From Kutzneria chonburiensis (lineage in GTDB: Bacteria; Actinomycetota; Actinomycetes; Mycobacteriales; Pseudonocardiaceae): a DNA stretch of 64,000 nt. The number at the start of each line of letters is the position of its first letter. The stretch's first letter is position 1. The notes beneath the pieces are model-generated. The model saw nothing but the letters and a program-made list of their open reading frames with translations. It was not told the origin of the DNA and did no database searches. The stretch covers positions 1,550,001-1,614,000 of the forward strand of contig NZ_CP097263.1 of NCBI RefSeq assembly GCF_028622115.1, given 5' to 3'. Below, piece by piece: positions 15,950-24,332 of this stretch. Both the position numbers and the translations under genes were made by a program.

Positions 15950-17419
15950 ATGGCACAGATGACACTGGATGTCCGGGTTGTCGCCCGACCGAGGATCGCG
16001 TGGCCGGAGATCGGCGCGGTGGCGGTCGCGGTGGTGGTGATGCTGCTCGCCCTGGCCTCGCGCTACGGCTACTACCGGGACGAGCTCTACTTCCGGATGC
16101 TGAGCGAACATCCGGCCCTCGGATACGTGGACCAACCACCGCTGACACCCTGGCTGGCCGGCCTGGCGACGCATCTGTTCGGCGACACGGCGGTCGGCAT
16201 CCGGGTGCCGGCGGCGCTGTGCGCGGCGGCGGCCGTGGTGCTCACCGCGATGATCGCCGCGGAGTTCGGCGGCCGCGCCCGGGCGCAGCTCATCGCCGCC
16301 CTGGGCACGGCCGGCTCGTGCTACGTCCTGCTGGTCGGTCACACGTTGCTAACGTCGAGTTTCGACCTGGTGGCCTGGGAGGTCGTGGCGCTGTTCGCGC
16401 TCAAGGCGCTGCGCAACGACAAGTGGTGGCTGTGGACCGGCGTGGCCGTCGGTCTGAGCCTCTACAACAAGTACCTGATCGCGCTGCTGTGCCTGGGCCT
16501 GCTGGTCGGCCTTGCGACCGTCGGTCCGCGCCGCGTGCTGGTGAACCGCTGGCTGTGGGCCGGCGCGGCGATCGCGCTGGTCATCGGCGCGCCGAACATC
16601 CTGTACCAGGTCACGCACGACTGGCCCCAGCTCAAGATGGCCACGGCGCTGGGCGCGGACGGCAACAGTGGCCGGAACCGGCTGTTCATGCTGCCCGGCC
16701 AGCTGGTTCTCGTCGGTCTGCCGCTGGCCCCGGTCTGGCTGGCCGGCTTGGTCGGACTGCTCCGCCGCCCGGAATGGCGTCCGGTCCGTGCGATGGGCGT
16801 GGCCTTCCTGGTGGCGTTGGCGTTGGTGTTCGTGAGCGGCGGTCGCATGGACTACTCCGCGCCGCTGCTCTTCGTGCTGCTCGCGGCCGGTGCCGTGTTG
16901 GTCGACCGGTGGATGGTGAGCCTTCGTCGCCGTCGCGTGATCGCCGCCGCGCTGCTGGTCAACCTGGGGCTGTCGGTGCTGCTCACGTTGCCGGTGCTGC
17001 CGGCATCCGTGGTGGCCAACACCCCGATTCCGCTGGCCAATGTCGAGGTGCGGGACAGCATGGGCTGGCCGGAGCTGGCCAGCCAGGTCGCCGCCGCCGT
17101 GCCGGCCGGTGAGAACACGGTGCTGCTGGCCCAGGACTACGGCGAGGCCGGCGCGCTCGCGCACTGGGGCTTGCTCGACGTCTACAGCGGTCACAACGAG
17201 CTCGCCAAGTGGCTGCCGCCGGACTCCGCGACCACGGCCGTCGCCGTCGGCATCACCCCCGATGTGCTGACCCCGGGCTTCGCGCAGTGCACCACCGTCG
17301 GCACGGTCGAGCTCGGCGCGGACGTCGGCAACCAGGCCCAGCATGCCCCGATCGTGGTGTGCAGTGGCCGGGAGTGGAGCTGGCAACAACTGTGGCCTCG
17401 CCTCGTCCACCTGGGCTGA
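15950..17419 (+). CDS. Integral membrane glycosyltransferase (GT39/ArnT/PMT_2-like)
   Basis: The 489-residue protein has about ten hydrophobic segments. The first extracytoplasmic loop has the motif YYRDELYFRML, the acidic pair typical of GT-C enzymes that use a lipid-phosphate sugar donor. YVDQPPLTPWLAGL and LYNKYLIALLCLG are also family-like. It should transfer a sugar from polyprenyl phosphate to a cell-envelope acceptor. The ATG at 15950 has no Shine-Dalgarno site and sits at the predicted transcription start. A short C-terminal periplasmic domain follows residue 370 or so. Confidence 0.87.
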   Translation: MAQMTLDVRVVARPRIAWPEIGAVAVAVVVMLLALASRYGYYRDELYFRMLSEHPALGYVDQPPLTPWLAGLATHLFGDTAVGIRVPAALCAAAAVVLTAMIAAEFGGRARAQLIAALGTAGSCYVLLVGHTLLTSSFDLVAWEVVALFALKALRNDKWWLWTGVAVGLSLYNKYLIALLCLGLLVGLATVGPRRVLVNRWLWAGAAIALVIGAPNILYQVTHDWPQLKMATALGADGNSGRNRLFMLPGQLVLVGLPLAPVWLAGLVGLLRRPEWRPVRAMGVAFLVALALVFVSGGRMDYSAPLLFVLLAAGAVLVDRWMVSLRRRRVIAAALLVNLGLSVLLTLPVLPASVVANTPIPLANVEVRDSMGWPELASQVAAAVPAGENTVLLAQDYGEAGALAHWGLLDVYSGHNELAKWLPPDSATTAVAVGITPDVLTPGFAQCTTVGTVELGADVGNQAQHAPIVVCSGREWSWQQLWPRLVHLG

Positions 17420-17433
17420 CCTGCGCATATCGG

Positions 17434-17465
17434 CTATACACTCAAGTTATAGACGTGGTGTATAG
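17434..17465. promoter_or_regulatory. CTATACAC/GTGTATAG operator upstream of the ABC transporter
   Basis: CTATACAC (17434-17441) and GTGTATAG (17458-17465) form 8-bp inverted arms separated by 16 bases, with an extra TTATAG half at 17447. TATAGT at 17461-17466 may be the -10. The same half-site is used before the glycosyltransferase gene. Confidence 0.6.
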
Positions 17466-17524
17466 TGGCGAGCGCCCGGTCGGCGGGCGTGCGAGAGTTG
17501 CTCAAGACGGCAGGCAGGGGAGTC

Positions 17525-18253
17525 ATGAGCGTGACCACACCGTCCCCGGACGGCACGCTGGCCGGCGATCGCCGAGGCGAGGCGCTGCTGCGCGGCACCG
17601 ATCTGGTCAAGGCGTTCGGGCCGACGCCCGCGCTCGACCGGGCCAACCTCGCGGTCCACGCGGGGGAGGTGGTCGCGGTGATGGGCCCGTCGGGTTCCGG
17701 CAAGTCCACGCTGCTGCACTGCCTGGCCGGCATCATCGCGCCGGACGCCGGGGCCGTGCACTACGCCGGCACGGACATCGGGGCCATGTCCGACATGGAA
17801 CGCAGTGCGCTGCGGCGTACCGATTTCGGCTTCGTGTTTCAGTTCGGGCAGCTGGTGCCGGAACTGTCGTGCCTGGAGAACGTGACGCTGCCGCTGCGGT
17901 TGGCCGGCGTCGCCCGGCGCGCCGCCGACGAGGCCGCGCGCGAGTGGTTGGAACGGCTGGAGGTAGCCGACGTCGCCGCGAAGCGCCCCGGCGACGTGTC
18001 CGGTGGGCAGGGGCAGCGCGTCGCCGTTGCCCGGGCGCTGGTTTCCGGGCCACGCGTGGTCTTCGCCGACGAGCCGACCGGCGCGCTCGACTCCCTCAAC
18101 GGCGAGCGGGTGATGACGCTGCTCGTCTCCGCGGCCAAGGACACCGGGGCCGCGGTCGTGCTCGTCACCCATGAGCCGCGCGTCGCCGCGTATTCGGACC
18201 GGGAGGTCATCGTCCGCGACGGCCGAACCCGAGAAGTCGGGTCGATGCTGTGA
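17525..18253 (+). CDS. ABC transporter ATP-binding protein (LolD/MacB type)
   Basis: Walker A is GPSGSGKST (about residues 59-67). The Q-loop lies in FGFVFQFGQLVPELS, the signature is VSGGQGQRVAVARAL, Walker B is VVFADEPTGALDS, and the switch His is in LVTHEP. Length is 242. It pairs with the FtsX-type permease that overlaps its stop by four bases. ATG 17525 has a GGCAGGGGAG ribosome site. Exporters of this class move lipids, peptides or antibiotics, or work mechanically on the envelope. Confidence 0.95.
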   Translation: MSVTTPSPDGTLAGDRRGEALLRGTDLVKAFGPTPALDRANLAVHAGEVVAVMGPSGSGKSTLLHCLAGIIAPDAGAVHYAGTDIGAMSDMERSALRRTDFGFVFQFGQLVPELSCLENVTLPLRLAGVARRAADEAAREWLERLEVADVAAKRPGDVSGGQGQRVAVARALVSGPRVVFADEPTGALDSLNGERVMTLLVSAAKDTGAAVVLVTHEPRVAAYSDREVIVRDGRTREVGSML

Positions 18254-20559
18254 CGTCCACGGTGTCGCGGCCGGTCGCGCGGGACAGCTGGCTGCGCGAC
18301 TTCGCGCTCGGCCTGCGGCTGGCCGTCGGCGGCGGGCGGACATCGTGGGCTCGTCTGGCCTTGGGCACCGTCGGCATCGGTCTTGCCGCCACGGTGCTGC
18401 TGCTGTTCGCCTCGGTCGGCACCATCACCACCGGCGTGAACGGCCGACTGGCCGCCCGCGCGGCCAACTCCACCGTGATCAGCGGCGTCAGTCCGACCCA
18501 GGTCCTTCAGTCCTCCACGTCGTTTAAGACCCTATCCATCGACGGGTCTTACCTCCACGGCACCGGGCCCCACTCGCCCGTGCCGCCCGGCCTCGCCGCC
18601 CTGCCCGGCCCTGCCGAAATCGTGCTGTCCCCGGCCCTTGCGCGGTTGATCGCCGAGAATCCCGAGCTGCGACAACGGTTTCCGCAGCGGGTCGTCGGTG
18701 AGATCGGCGACGCCGGCCTGCGCGGCCCCGCCGATCTGGTGTTCTATGCCGGCACCGGTCCGCTGCCCGTCGCGGGCGGACCCGGTCTGTCCACTGTGGT
18801 CACTGCGTATTCCTTCGGCCGGCCCGGGGCTTCCGGCCTCGGCGATCCGACCCTGCTGATCGTCACCGTGATCAGCAGCGTCGCCCTGCTCATCCCGATC
18901 TTCATCTTCGTCTCGGTGAGCAGCCGAATCGCCGGGGCGCAGCGGGATCGCCGGCTGGCCGCGCTGCGTCTGGTCGGCGCCGGCGACCGTCAGGTCCGGC
19001 GGATCGCCGCCGCCGAATCGCTGGTCGCCGCCGCGTTCGGACTGCTGCTCGGCACGCTCGTCTTCCTCGGGCTCCGGCAGCTCGCGCCCCGGTTCGAGCT
19101 GCTGGGCTGGAGCTTCTTCACCTCCGACGTGGTGCCGTCGGTGCCGCTCACCGTGCTGGTCGTGCTGTTGGTGCCCGTGCTCACGGTCGGCACCGTGCTG
19201 TTCGCCCTGCGCCGGGTGATCATCGAGCCCCTCGGCGTCGTCCGCGGCGGCAAGCCCGTGCGCCGCCGCGCCTGGTGGCGTCTCGCCCTGATCGTCGGCG
19301 GCATCGCCCTGCTGCTGGCCGCCCGGTCCATGCCCGCCGACGGTTGGCTCATCGCCCAGGTCACCATCGGGGCCTCAGCACTGCTCATCGGGGTGCCGGC
19401 GATTGTGCCGTGGCTGCTGGAACGTTCGGTCGACCGCATTCACGGTGGCGCTCCGTCGTGGCAGCTGGCCATCCGCCGCCTCCAGCTCGACAGCGGCACT
19501 CCGGCTCGGGTCGTCAGCGGCGTTGCCGTCGTCCTGGCTTCCGCCATCGCCATGCAGCTCATGCTGCTGTCGACGGCGATCCAGTACACGACCCCGGATT
19601 CCTCCGACAACTGGGTGACCGTCTATTCCACTGCGGCCAGCGCTTCTCGCGTGTCCGATGCGCTGGCCGCAGTGCCTGCCGCGAAGCATGTCTATCCCGT
19701 CGCCAGCATCGCCGCGTTCGCCGGCTCCTTGACCTACGACGTCACCGTGGCCCCTTGCGCCACCATCACTCTCGTGCTGCATGTCGACCATTGCGTTGAC
19801 GGGCAAGGTTTCCTGGCCGGCTCCGCCGCCCAGTCCGCCCCACGGCCCGGCGACACCTGGCGGCTGGCCGCCGCCGGCTACGGCGTCGGCGCGTCGCAGA
19901 CCTTGGGCTCCTTTACCGTTCCCAGCTTGCCCACCGTGACTCAGCCCGTCGCTCGCGGCGCCGGTCCGTACATTGTGGACGGTGTCGTGCTCACTCCGGC
20001 ACTGGCCACCGGCCTGCCTCTGGAACGTCACACCGAGACGTGGGTGGACACCGATCCCGCCGTGCCCGACGCCACCGACCGGATCGCCACCGCCGTTGCC
20101 CCGTTGACCTGGCAGGCTTTTGTCTCCTACAGCACCAGTGATGTGGTCAACGCCGGGCAGAGCAGCTTCGCCACCGTCCGCGCCGCGCTGCTCACCGGCT
20201 CCGTCTTCACATTGTTCCTGGCCGGTATCAGCATGCTCGTGCTCACGCTTGAGCAGGTCCGCGAACGCCGCCGCCCGCTGGCCATGCTCGCCGCGGCCGG
20301 CGTTCCCCGTTCCGTGCTGGCGCGTTCGCTGCTGTGGCAGACCGCCGTTCCTGTCGTGCTCGGCGTCGTCGTCGCGGTCGGCGTCGGCATTGCCATCGCT
20401 GGTCTGGTCATTCGCCTTACCGGGCAGGCATTGCGTATCGACTGGCCGACGATCGGCATCTTCGCGGCGGTCGCGGTCGCCCTGGTGCTCCTGGTGACGG
20501 CGTGCAGTCTGCCTTTCCTGCGCGCCGCCACCCGGTTGGCCGCACTGCGTACCGAGTGA
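18250..20559 (+). CDS. FtsX-like ABC transporter permease
   Basis: The 769-residue membrane protein has two FtsX cores, each with three or more helices (around residues 200-330 and 640-760). A first membrane segment lies near residue 35, and a large extracellular domain precedes the second core. GAQRDRRLAALRLVGAGDRQ and EQVRERRRPLAMLAAAGVPR are the cytoplasmic coupling segments that precede each core. It forms the channel or mechanotransmitter for the preceding ATPase. GTG 18250 overlaps the ATPase stop. Confidence 0.92.
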   Translation: MTSTVSRPVARDSWLRDFALGLRLAVGGGRTSWARLALGTVGIGLAATVLLLFASVGTITTGVNGRLAARAANSTVISGVSPTQVLQSSTSFKTLSIDGSYLHGTGPHSPVPPGLAALPGPAEIVLSPALARLIAENPELRQRFPQRVVGEIGDAGLRGPADLVFYAGTGPLPVAGGPGLSTVVTAYSFGRPGASGLGDPTLLIVTVISSVALLIPIFIFVSVSSRIAGAQRDRRLAALRLVGAGDRQVRRIAAAESLVAAAFGLLLGTLVFLGLRQLAPRFELLGWSFFTSDVVPSVPLTVLVVLLVPVLTVGTVLFALRRVIIEPLGVVRGGKPVRRRAWWRLALIVGGIALLLAARSMPADGWLIAQVTIGASALLIGVPAIVPWLLERSVDRIHGGAPSWQLAIRRLQLDSGTPARVVSGVAVVLASAIAMQLMLLSTAIQYTTPDSSDNWVTVYSTAASASRVSDALAAVPAAKHVYPVASIAAFAGSLTYDVTVAPCATITLVLHVDHCVDGQGFLAGSAAQSAPRPGDTWRLAAAGYGVGASQTLGSFTVPSLPTVTQPVARGAGPYIVDGVVLTPALATGLPLERHTETWVDTDPAVPDATDRIATAVAPLTWQAFVSYSTSDVVNAGQSSFATVRAALLTGSVFTLFLAGISMLVLTLEQVRERRRPLAMLAAAGVPRSVLARSLLWQTAVPVVLGVVVAVGVGIAIAGLVIRLTGQALRIDWPTIGIFAAVAVALVLLVTACSLPFLRAATRLAALRTE

Positions 20560-20563
20560 CCGG

Positions 20564-21265
20564 TCACGCCTTGGCGAGGAGCTCCCGAATCCGGTCGGCC
20601 GAAGCCGGCGCCGGCGCCGACTCGACGAGCCACCGCATGGCGTCCTCTTGGGACAGTCCGGCCGGCGCCTCCGGGGTGTAAGCCAAGGCGTAGGCCGGCT
20701 TCCCGTTCTCGCTGCGCCAGCTGTCGGCCAGCCCGCCGACGTCAACCGCGTCGTAACCGAGCCGGTCCAGCAGCTCCACCACAGCAGCCTTCGCCGCCGC
20801 GTCGTCCCCGGCGATCGGCAGCGCACTGCGGTCGGGCGCGCCGGCCGGCCGGCCCAGCGTGGCCAGCGCCTTGAAGAAGATGTTGTTGAAGCCCTTGACC
20901 ACGTGGGCCCCGACCAGGTGCCGTTGCAGCAGTCCGCTGGTGGTCAGCTCGCCGGAGTCGAGCTCGGGGATGTTCCCGTCCCGCTGCGGGTAGTAGTTCA
21001 GGGTGTCGATCACGGTCTTCCCGGCCAGCTCGGCCACCGGCAGCTGCGTGTAGGCGTGCAGCGGGATGGTGACGACCACGATGTCGCCGGCCGCGGCCGC
21101 CTCGGCGGCGGTGGCGGCGCGGGCCCGGGGGCCGAGCTCGGCGACCAGGTCGGCCAGCGTCTCCGGCCCGCGGGAGTTGCTGAGCACGACGTCGATGCCG
21201 GTGTCGACGGCCAGTCGGGCCACGGTGCTGCCGATGTTGCCGGTGCCGATGAGTGCGAGTGTCAC
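20564..21265 (-). CDS. NADP-binding F420-oxidoreductase-like reductase
   Basis: The 233-residue protein starts with a Rossmann motif (TLALIGTGNIGSTVARLAV) and continues like the NADPH:F420 oxidoreductase family (VVVTIPLHAYTQLPV, KTVIDTLNYYPQRDG, GAHVVKGFNNIFF). It probably reduces an F420- or NADP-linked small molecule. Start GTG 21265. Two near-identical operators separate it from a divergent TetR gene that is frameshifted, so its normal control may be lost. Confidence 0.87.
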   Translation of the reverse strand: MTLALIGTGNIGSTVARLAVDTGIDVVLSNSRGPETLADLVAELGPRARAATAAEAAAAGDIVVVTIPLHAYTQLPVAELAGKTVIDTLNYYPQRDGNIPELDSGELTTSGLLQRHLVGAHVVKGFNNIFFKALATLGRPAGAPDRSALPIAGDDAAAKAAVVELLDRLGYDAVDVGGLADSWRSENGKPAYALAYTPEAPAGLSQEDAMRWLVESAPAPASADRIRELLAKA

Positions 21266-21275
21266 GGTGCCCTCC

Positions 21276-21335
21276 AAGTGGCAGTCGAATGTCACTTCGT
21301 CCGAACCTAGCACAAGTGACAGTCGCCTGTCGGTT
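21276..21335. promoter_or_regulatory. Two copies of a TetR-type operator
   Basis: Two 22-base sites, 21276-21297 and 21314-21335, share the pattern AAGTGRCAGTCG-NN-TGTC followed by RC-type half-sites. The first is a near-perfect palindrome (AAGTGgCA, then TGTCACTT). They lie 38 bases apart between the reductase and TetR starts. The TetR -10 (TAGAAT, 21338) follows the second site. Confidence 0.7.
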
Positions 21336-21349
21336 GCTAGAATCACCGT

Positions 21350-21950
21350 GTGACCCCCGAGCGGACCGCCCGCGCCGACGCCGTGCGCAACAGCGAGCGC
21401 ATCCTGAGCGCCACCCGGGACGTGTTCGCCGACCTCGGCCCGGACGCCCCGCTCGAGGAGGTGGCCCGCCGGGCCGGCGTGGGCATCCGGACGCTCTACC
21501 GGCATTTCCTCCAAGGACGACCTGCTCCAGGCGGTCGTCAACCTCAACGTCACGGAGGACCTCCGCGCGGCCATCGAGCGCGCCGAGGCTGACGAGAACC
21601 CCCTGCGCGGCCTCGTCGGCCTGGTCGAGGCGACCCTCGCGCTCACCGCCCGTGACCGCAACCTCGCCACGGCGGCCACCAACTTCTGCGTCGTCAGCTG
21701 CGACGGGGCGGCCCCGCTGCGCGTCGCGCTGGGCGAGCTGACCGGCCGGGCTCAGGCGGCCGGTCTCGTCCGGGCCGATGTCACGCCGAACGACGTGCAC
21801 CGGCTTTTGATGATGTTGACCAGTCTGAGCTACGTCGAGGACGGCTGGCGGCGTTACGTCGTGCTCGTGCTGGACGCCCTCTCGCCGGCCGGCGCCAGCC
21901 CGTTGCCGTCGGAGTCCTCTGTGGACTGTCGGGCCTTTCCGCTGCCCTGA
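21350..21950 (+). pseudogene. TetR family regulator with a frameshift in the HTH
   Basis: The first frame gives a standard TetR N-terminus (TPERTARADAVRNSERILSA, EEVARRAGVGIRTLYRHF) from GTG 21350. At about 21507-21511, where PSKDDLL or SKDDLL is expected, the continuing homology (KDDLLQAVVNLNVTEDLRA, LVGLVEATLALTARDR, VLVLDALSPAGASPLP) is one frame away and runs to TGA at 21948-21950. A one- or two-base error in the run TTTCCTCC separates them. The gene overlaps the convergent EamA gene by about 97 bases. A sequencing error is a real alternative. Confidence 0.75.
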
Positions 21951-22828
21951 AGGACGGCCAGCAGGGCGCCGGCGATCGTGATGAGCGCGCCGACGGCCTG
22001 GAGCGCGGTGAAGGACTCGCCGAGGAACACCACCGACGACACGGTGCCGAACACCGGCACGGTGAACATGCTGATGGTAGCGGTAACCGGGCCGACCGAC
22101 CGCAACGCGCGGAAGTAGAACAGATAGGCGATCGCGGTCGGCCCGATGGCCAGGAACACGACAATGGCCCAAGTGGACGGTCGCACACCGGCCCAGTCCG
22201 TTGTGGACAGTGACGGGACGGCGGCCACCGCGAGGGCCAGCGCGCCGGCGCCGGTTGCGTAGGTGGTGGCCCGCAGCGGAGCCATGCCGTGCAACACCTT
22301 CTTGGAGATGATGCTGTACGCGGCCCAGCACGCGGCAGCCAGCACGTAGAGCAGATCGCCACCGATGCGCTCGCCGGAGAAGCCGCCGATGCTGATACCG
22401 ACGAAGAACACCACCGCACCGGCCACGGCGGTGATCAGACCCGTGATCCTCAGTGCTGACGCCGTTTCCCGGCCTGACGCCAGTAGTGCGACGGTCGTCA
22501 GGACGGGACTGAACACCGGCACGATGAGGCTGCCGTCGACGGCCGGCGACAAGGTCAGGCCCCAGAAGAAGAAAAAGTTGTAGGCGAAGACGCCGATCAG
22601 GCCGGAGCCGCCGACGACGAGCAGATCGCGCCAGCGAAACCGCGCGCCGTCACGGCTCAGGCCGAGCAGCAGCACGAGGAACACGGCGGCGCCGCCGAAG
22701 CGCAGCAAGGCCGCCACCTCGTGCGGCACCTCGCCGACGACGACCTTGGACCCGGTGAACGCCGAGCCGAACAGGACCATGGTGATGAGCAGGTACAGGT
22801 ACGGCCCGGAACGTGATTGAGCGGACAT
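21854..22828 (-). CDS. EamA/DMT-superfamily transporter
   Basis: About ten membrane segments form two EamA repeats (LYLLITMVLFGSAFTGSKVV at the start; LYVLAAACWAAYSIISKKVL opening the second). Length is 324 from ATG 22828 (MSAQSRSGPY). An ATG at 22837 adds three residues. These proteins export amino acids or metabolites by proton exchange. It is divergent from an AraC-type regulator only about 50 bases away, which is its likely controller. Confidence 0.9.
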   Translation of the reverse strand: MSAQSRSGPYLYLLITMVLFGSAFTGSKVVVGEVPHEVAALLRFGGAAVFLVLLLGLSRDGARFRWRDLLVVGGSGLIGVFAYNFFFFWGLTLSPAVDGSLIVPVFSPVLTTVALLASGRETASALRITGLITAVAGAVVFFVGISIGGFSGERIGGDLLYVLAAACWAAYSIISKKVLHGMAPLRATTYATGAGALALAVAAVPSLSTTDWAGVRPSTWAIVVFLAIGPTAIAYLFYFRALRSVGPVTATISMFTVPVFGTVSSVVFLGESFTALQAVGALITIAGALLAVLQGSGKARQSTEDSDGNGLAPAGERASSTSTT

Positions 22829-22877
22829 GGCAGTCATCGTGCTGCCGATCCCGGTCGCGGTCTTGTACGTTCCTGAC

Positions 22878-23669
22878 ATGGTCGGTGAATCCGAGGTTCG
22901 GGCGTGGCGCCCGGACGTGCCCGGCATCACCGAGGTGTTCCACGCCCACTTCACCCAGCACGCCTACCCGCTGCACACGCACACCGTGTGGACACTGCTG
23001 ATCCTCGACGACGGCCTGCTGCGGTTCGACCTGGACCGTCATGACCACGACACCCTGCGCTCCCAGGTCCTGCTGCTGCCGCCGCACGTGCCGCACGACG
23101 GCCGGACCGCCGCGCCGCAGGGTTTCCGCAAGCGGGTCGTCTACCTGACCGAGGACGCGCTGGACGCGACGTTGATCGGCCCGGCAACCGACCGACCCAA
23201 CCTGTCCGATCCGCTGTTGTGGGACAGAATCAGTCGCCTGCATGGAGTGTTGGCGCTAACAGGCGAGTCCTTCGAGGCCCAGAGCCGGCTGGCGTTGATC
23301 GTGGATCGACTGTCCACGCAGTTCCATCGGCCCGCGGTCGACGTCGCCCCGCCGCGTCGCGGCGTCGCCGACGACCTGCACGACCTGCTCGACGCCAGAC
23401 TGACCTCCGGCCTCACCCTGGACGAGGCGGCCGGGCTGCTGCACACGCATCCCGCGCACCTGGTCCGCGCGTTCACCCGGCGGTTCGCCATCCCGCCGCA
23501 CCTCTACCTCACCGGCCGGCGGGTGGAGATGGCCCGGCAGCTGCTGCTGTCGGGCATGCCGGCCGGCACAGTCGCGTCCGAGGTCGGTTTTTACGACCAG
23601 TCGCACCTGACTCGGCACTTCAAGCGCATGCTCGGGGTCAGTCCGTCGCGCTACGCGAAGCGCCGCTGA
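22878..23669 (+). CDS. AraC family transcriptional regulator
   Basis: An N-terminal cupin sensor (TQHAYPLHTHTVWTLLILDD, VLLLPPHVPHDGR) is followed by a double HTH (LDEAAGLLHTHPAHLVRAF, SEVGFYDQSHLTRHFKRMLG, SPSRY). I chose ATG 22878 (MVGESEVRAWRPD) because it begins the family homology; upstream in-frame sequence would collide with the EamA start. It probably regulates the divergent exporter. Its 3' end overlaps the convergent TetR gene by 32 bases. Confidence 0.9.
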   Translation: MVGESEVRAWRPDVPGITEVFHAHFTQHAYPLHTHTVWTLLILDDGLLRFDLDRHDHDTLRSQVLLLPPHVPHDGRTAAPQGFRKRVVYLTEDALDATLIGPATDRPNLSDPLLWDRISRLHGVLALTGESFEAQSRLALIVDRLSTQFHRPAVDVAPPRRGVADDLHDLLDARLTSGLTLDEAAGLLHTHPAHLVRAFTRRFAIPPHLYLTGRRVEMARQLLLSGMPAGTVASEVGFYDQSHLTRHFKRMLGVSPSRYAKRR

Positions 23670-24249
23670 AGCCGTCCAGCAGGGCGTTGAGGCCGAGCCG
23701 CCAGCGGCGGTCGATGGAGTGTCTGGTGCCGCCGAGCCGGTGTGCGTTCTCGGCCTTGGCCATGCCCTCGGCGTAGACGAACAGCACCAGCGCGATATCG
23801 GTGGGGTCGCCGGTCAGCACGCCCGCCTCGACGGCCTCGCGGATGCGCCGGGTGAAGACCTTGCGCACCCGCACGCCGGCTTTCGTCTCCTCGGCGGTGG
23901 GGTCGAAGTCGGCGAACGGTCGCGCGAACATGATCTCGGCCAGCACCGGGTTGCCGACGATGAACCGGCGGAACGCCTCGGCCAGCTGCCGGACGCCGGC
24001 CAGCGGATCTGGAGCCTCCGGCAGTGCGGCGAGTTCCTCGGCCAGCAGGTGGAAGCCGTGGAAGAAGACCTCCCGCACGATGCCGGCCTTGTCGCCGAAG
24101 ACCTCGTAGATCGCCGGCAGCGAGGCGTTGGCCCGGCCGGCGACCGCCCGCGTGGTCAGCCCGGCGACGCCCTCTTCGTCGAGCACGGCGAGCGCGCCGG
24201 CAAGGCCGCGTTCGCGGAGGTCTTCGGTGCGCTGCTTGACGCGGGGCAT
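23638..24249 (-). CDS. TetR family transcriptional regulator
   Basis: The N-terminal HTH (RTEDLRERGLAGALAVLDEE, LTTRAVAGRANASLPAIYEVFGDKAG) and an all-helical ligand domain are clear, in 203 residues. A palindrome containing GTTACGTAAC lies 12 bases upstream of the start, between it and the divergent patatin operon. It probably represses itself and the patatin/thioesterase operon; the ligand may be a fatty acyl compound. Confidence 0.9.
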   Translation of the reverse strand: MPRVKQRTEDLRERGLAGALAVLDEEGVAGLTTRAVAGRANASLPAIYEVFGDKAGIVREVFFHGFHLLAEELAALPEAPDPLAGVRQLAEAFRRFIVGNPVLAEIMFARPFADFDPTAEETKAGVRVRKVFTRRIREAVEAGVLTGDPTDIALVLFVYAEGMAKAENAHRLGGTRHSIDRRWRLGLNALLDGFSGASRSATD

Positions 24250-24260
24250 CCCGTGATCAT

Positions 24261-24319
24261 AACACGTTACGTAACGGTGTTAGCCGCGTCTCGTATCGAC
24301 GTTACGGAACAACGATACG
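24261..24319. promoter_or_regulatory. Operator region between TetR and the patatin operon
   Basis: AACAC-GTTACGTAAC-GGTGTT (24261-24281) is a palindrome with a perfect 10-base core. Further right, CGTATCG (24292-24298) and CGATACG (24313-24319) are perfect inverted 7-mers. Either could bind the TetR protein. The second lies just before the GTG start of the patatin gene. Confidence 0.65.
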
Positions 24320-24332
24320 GTATAAAGGCAGG

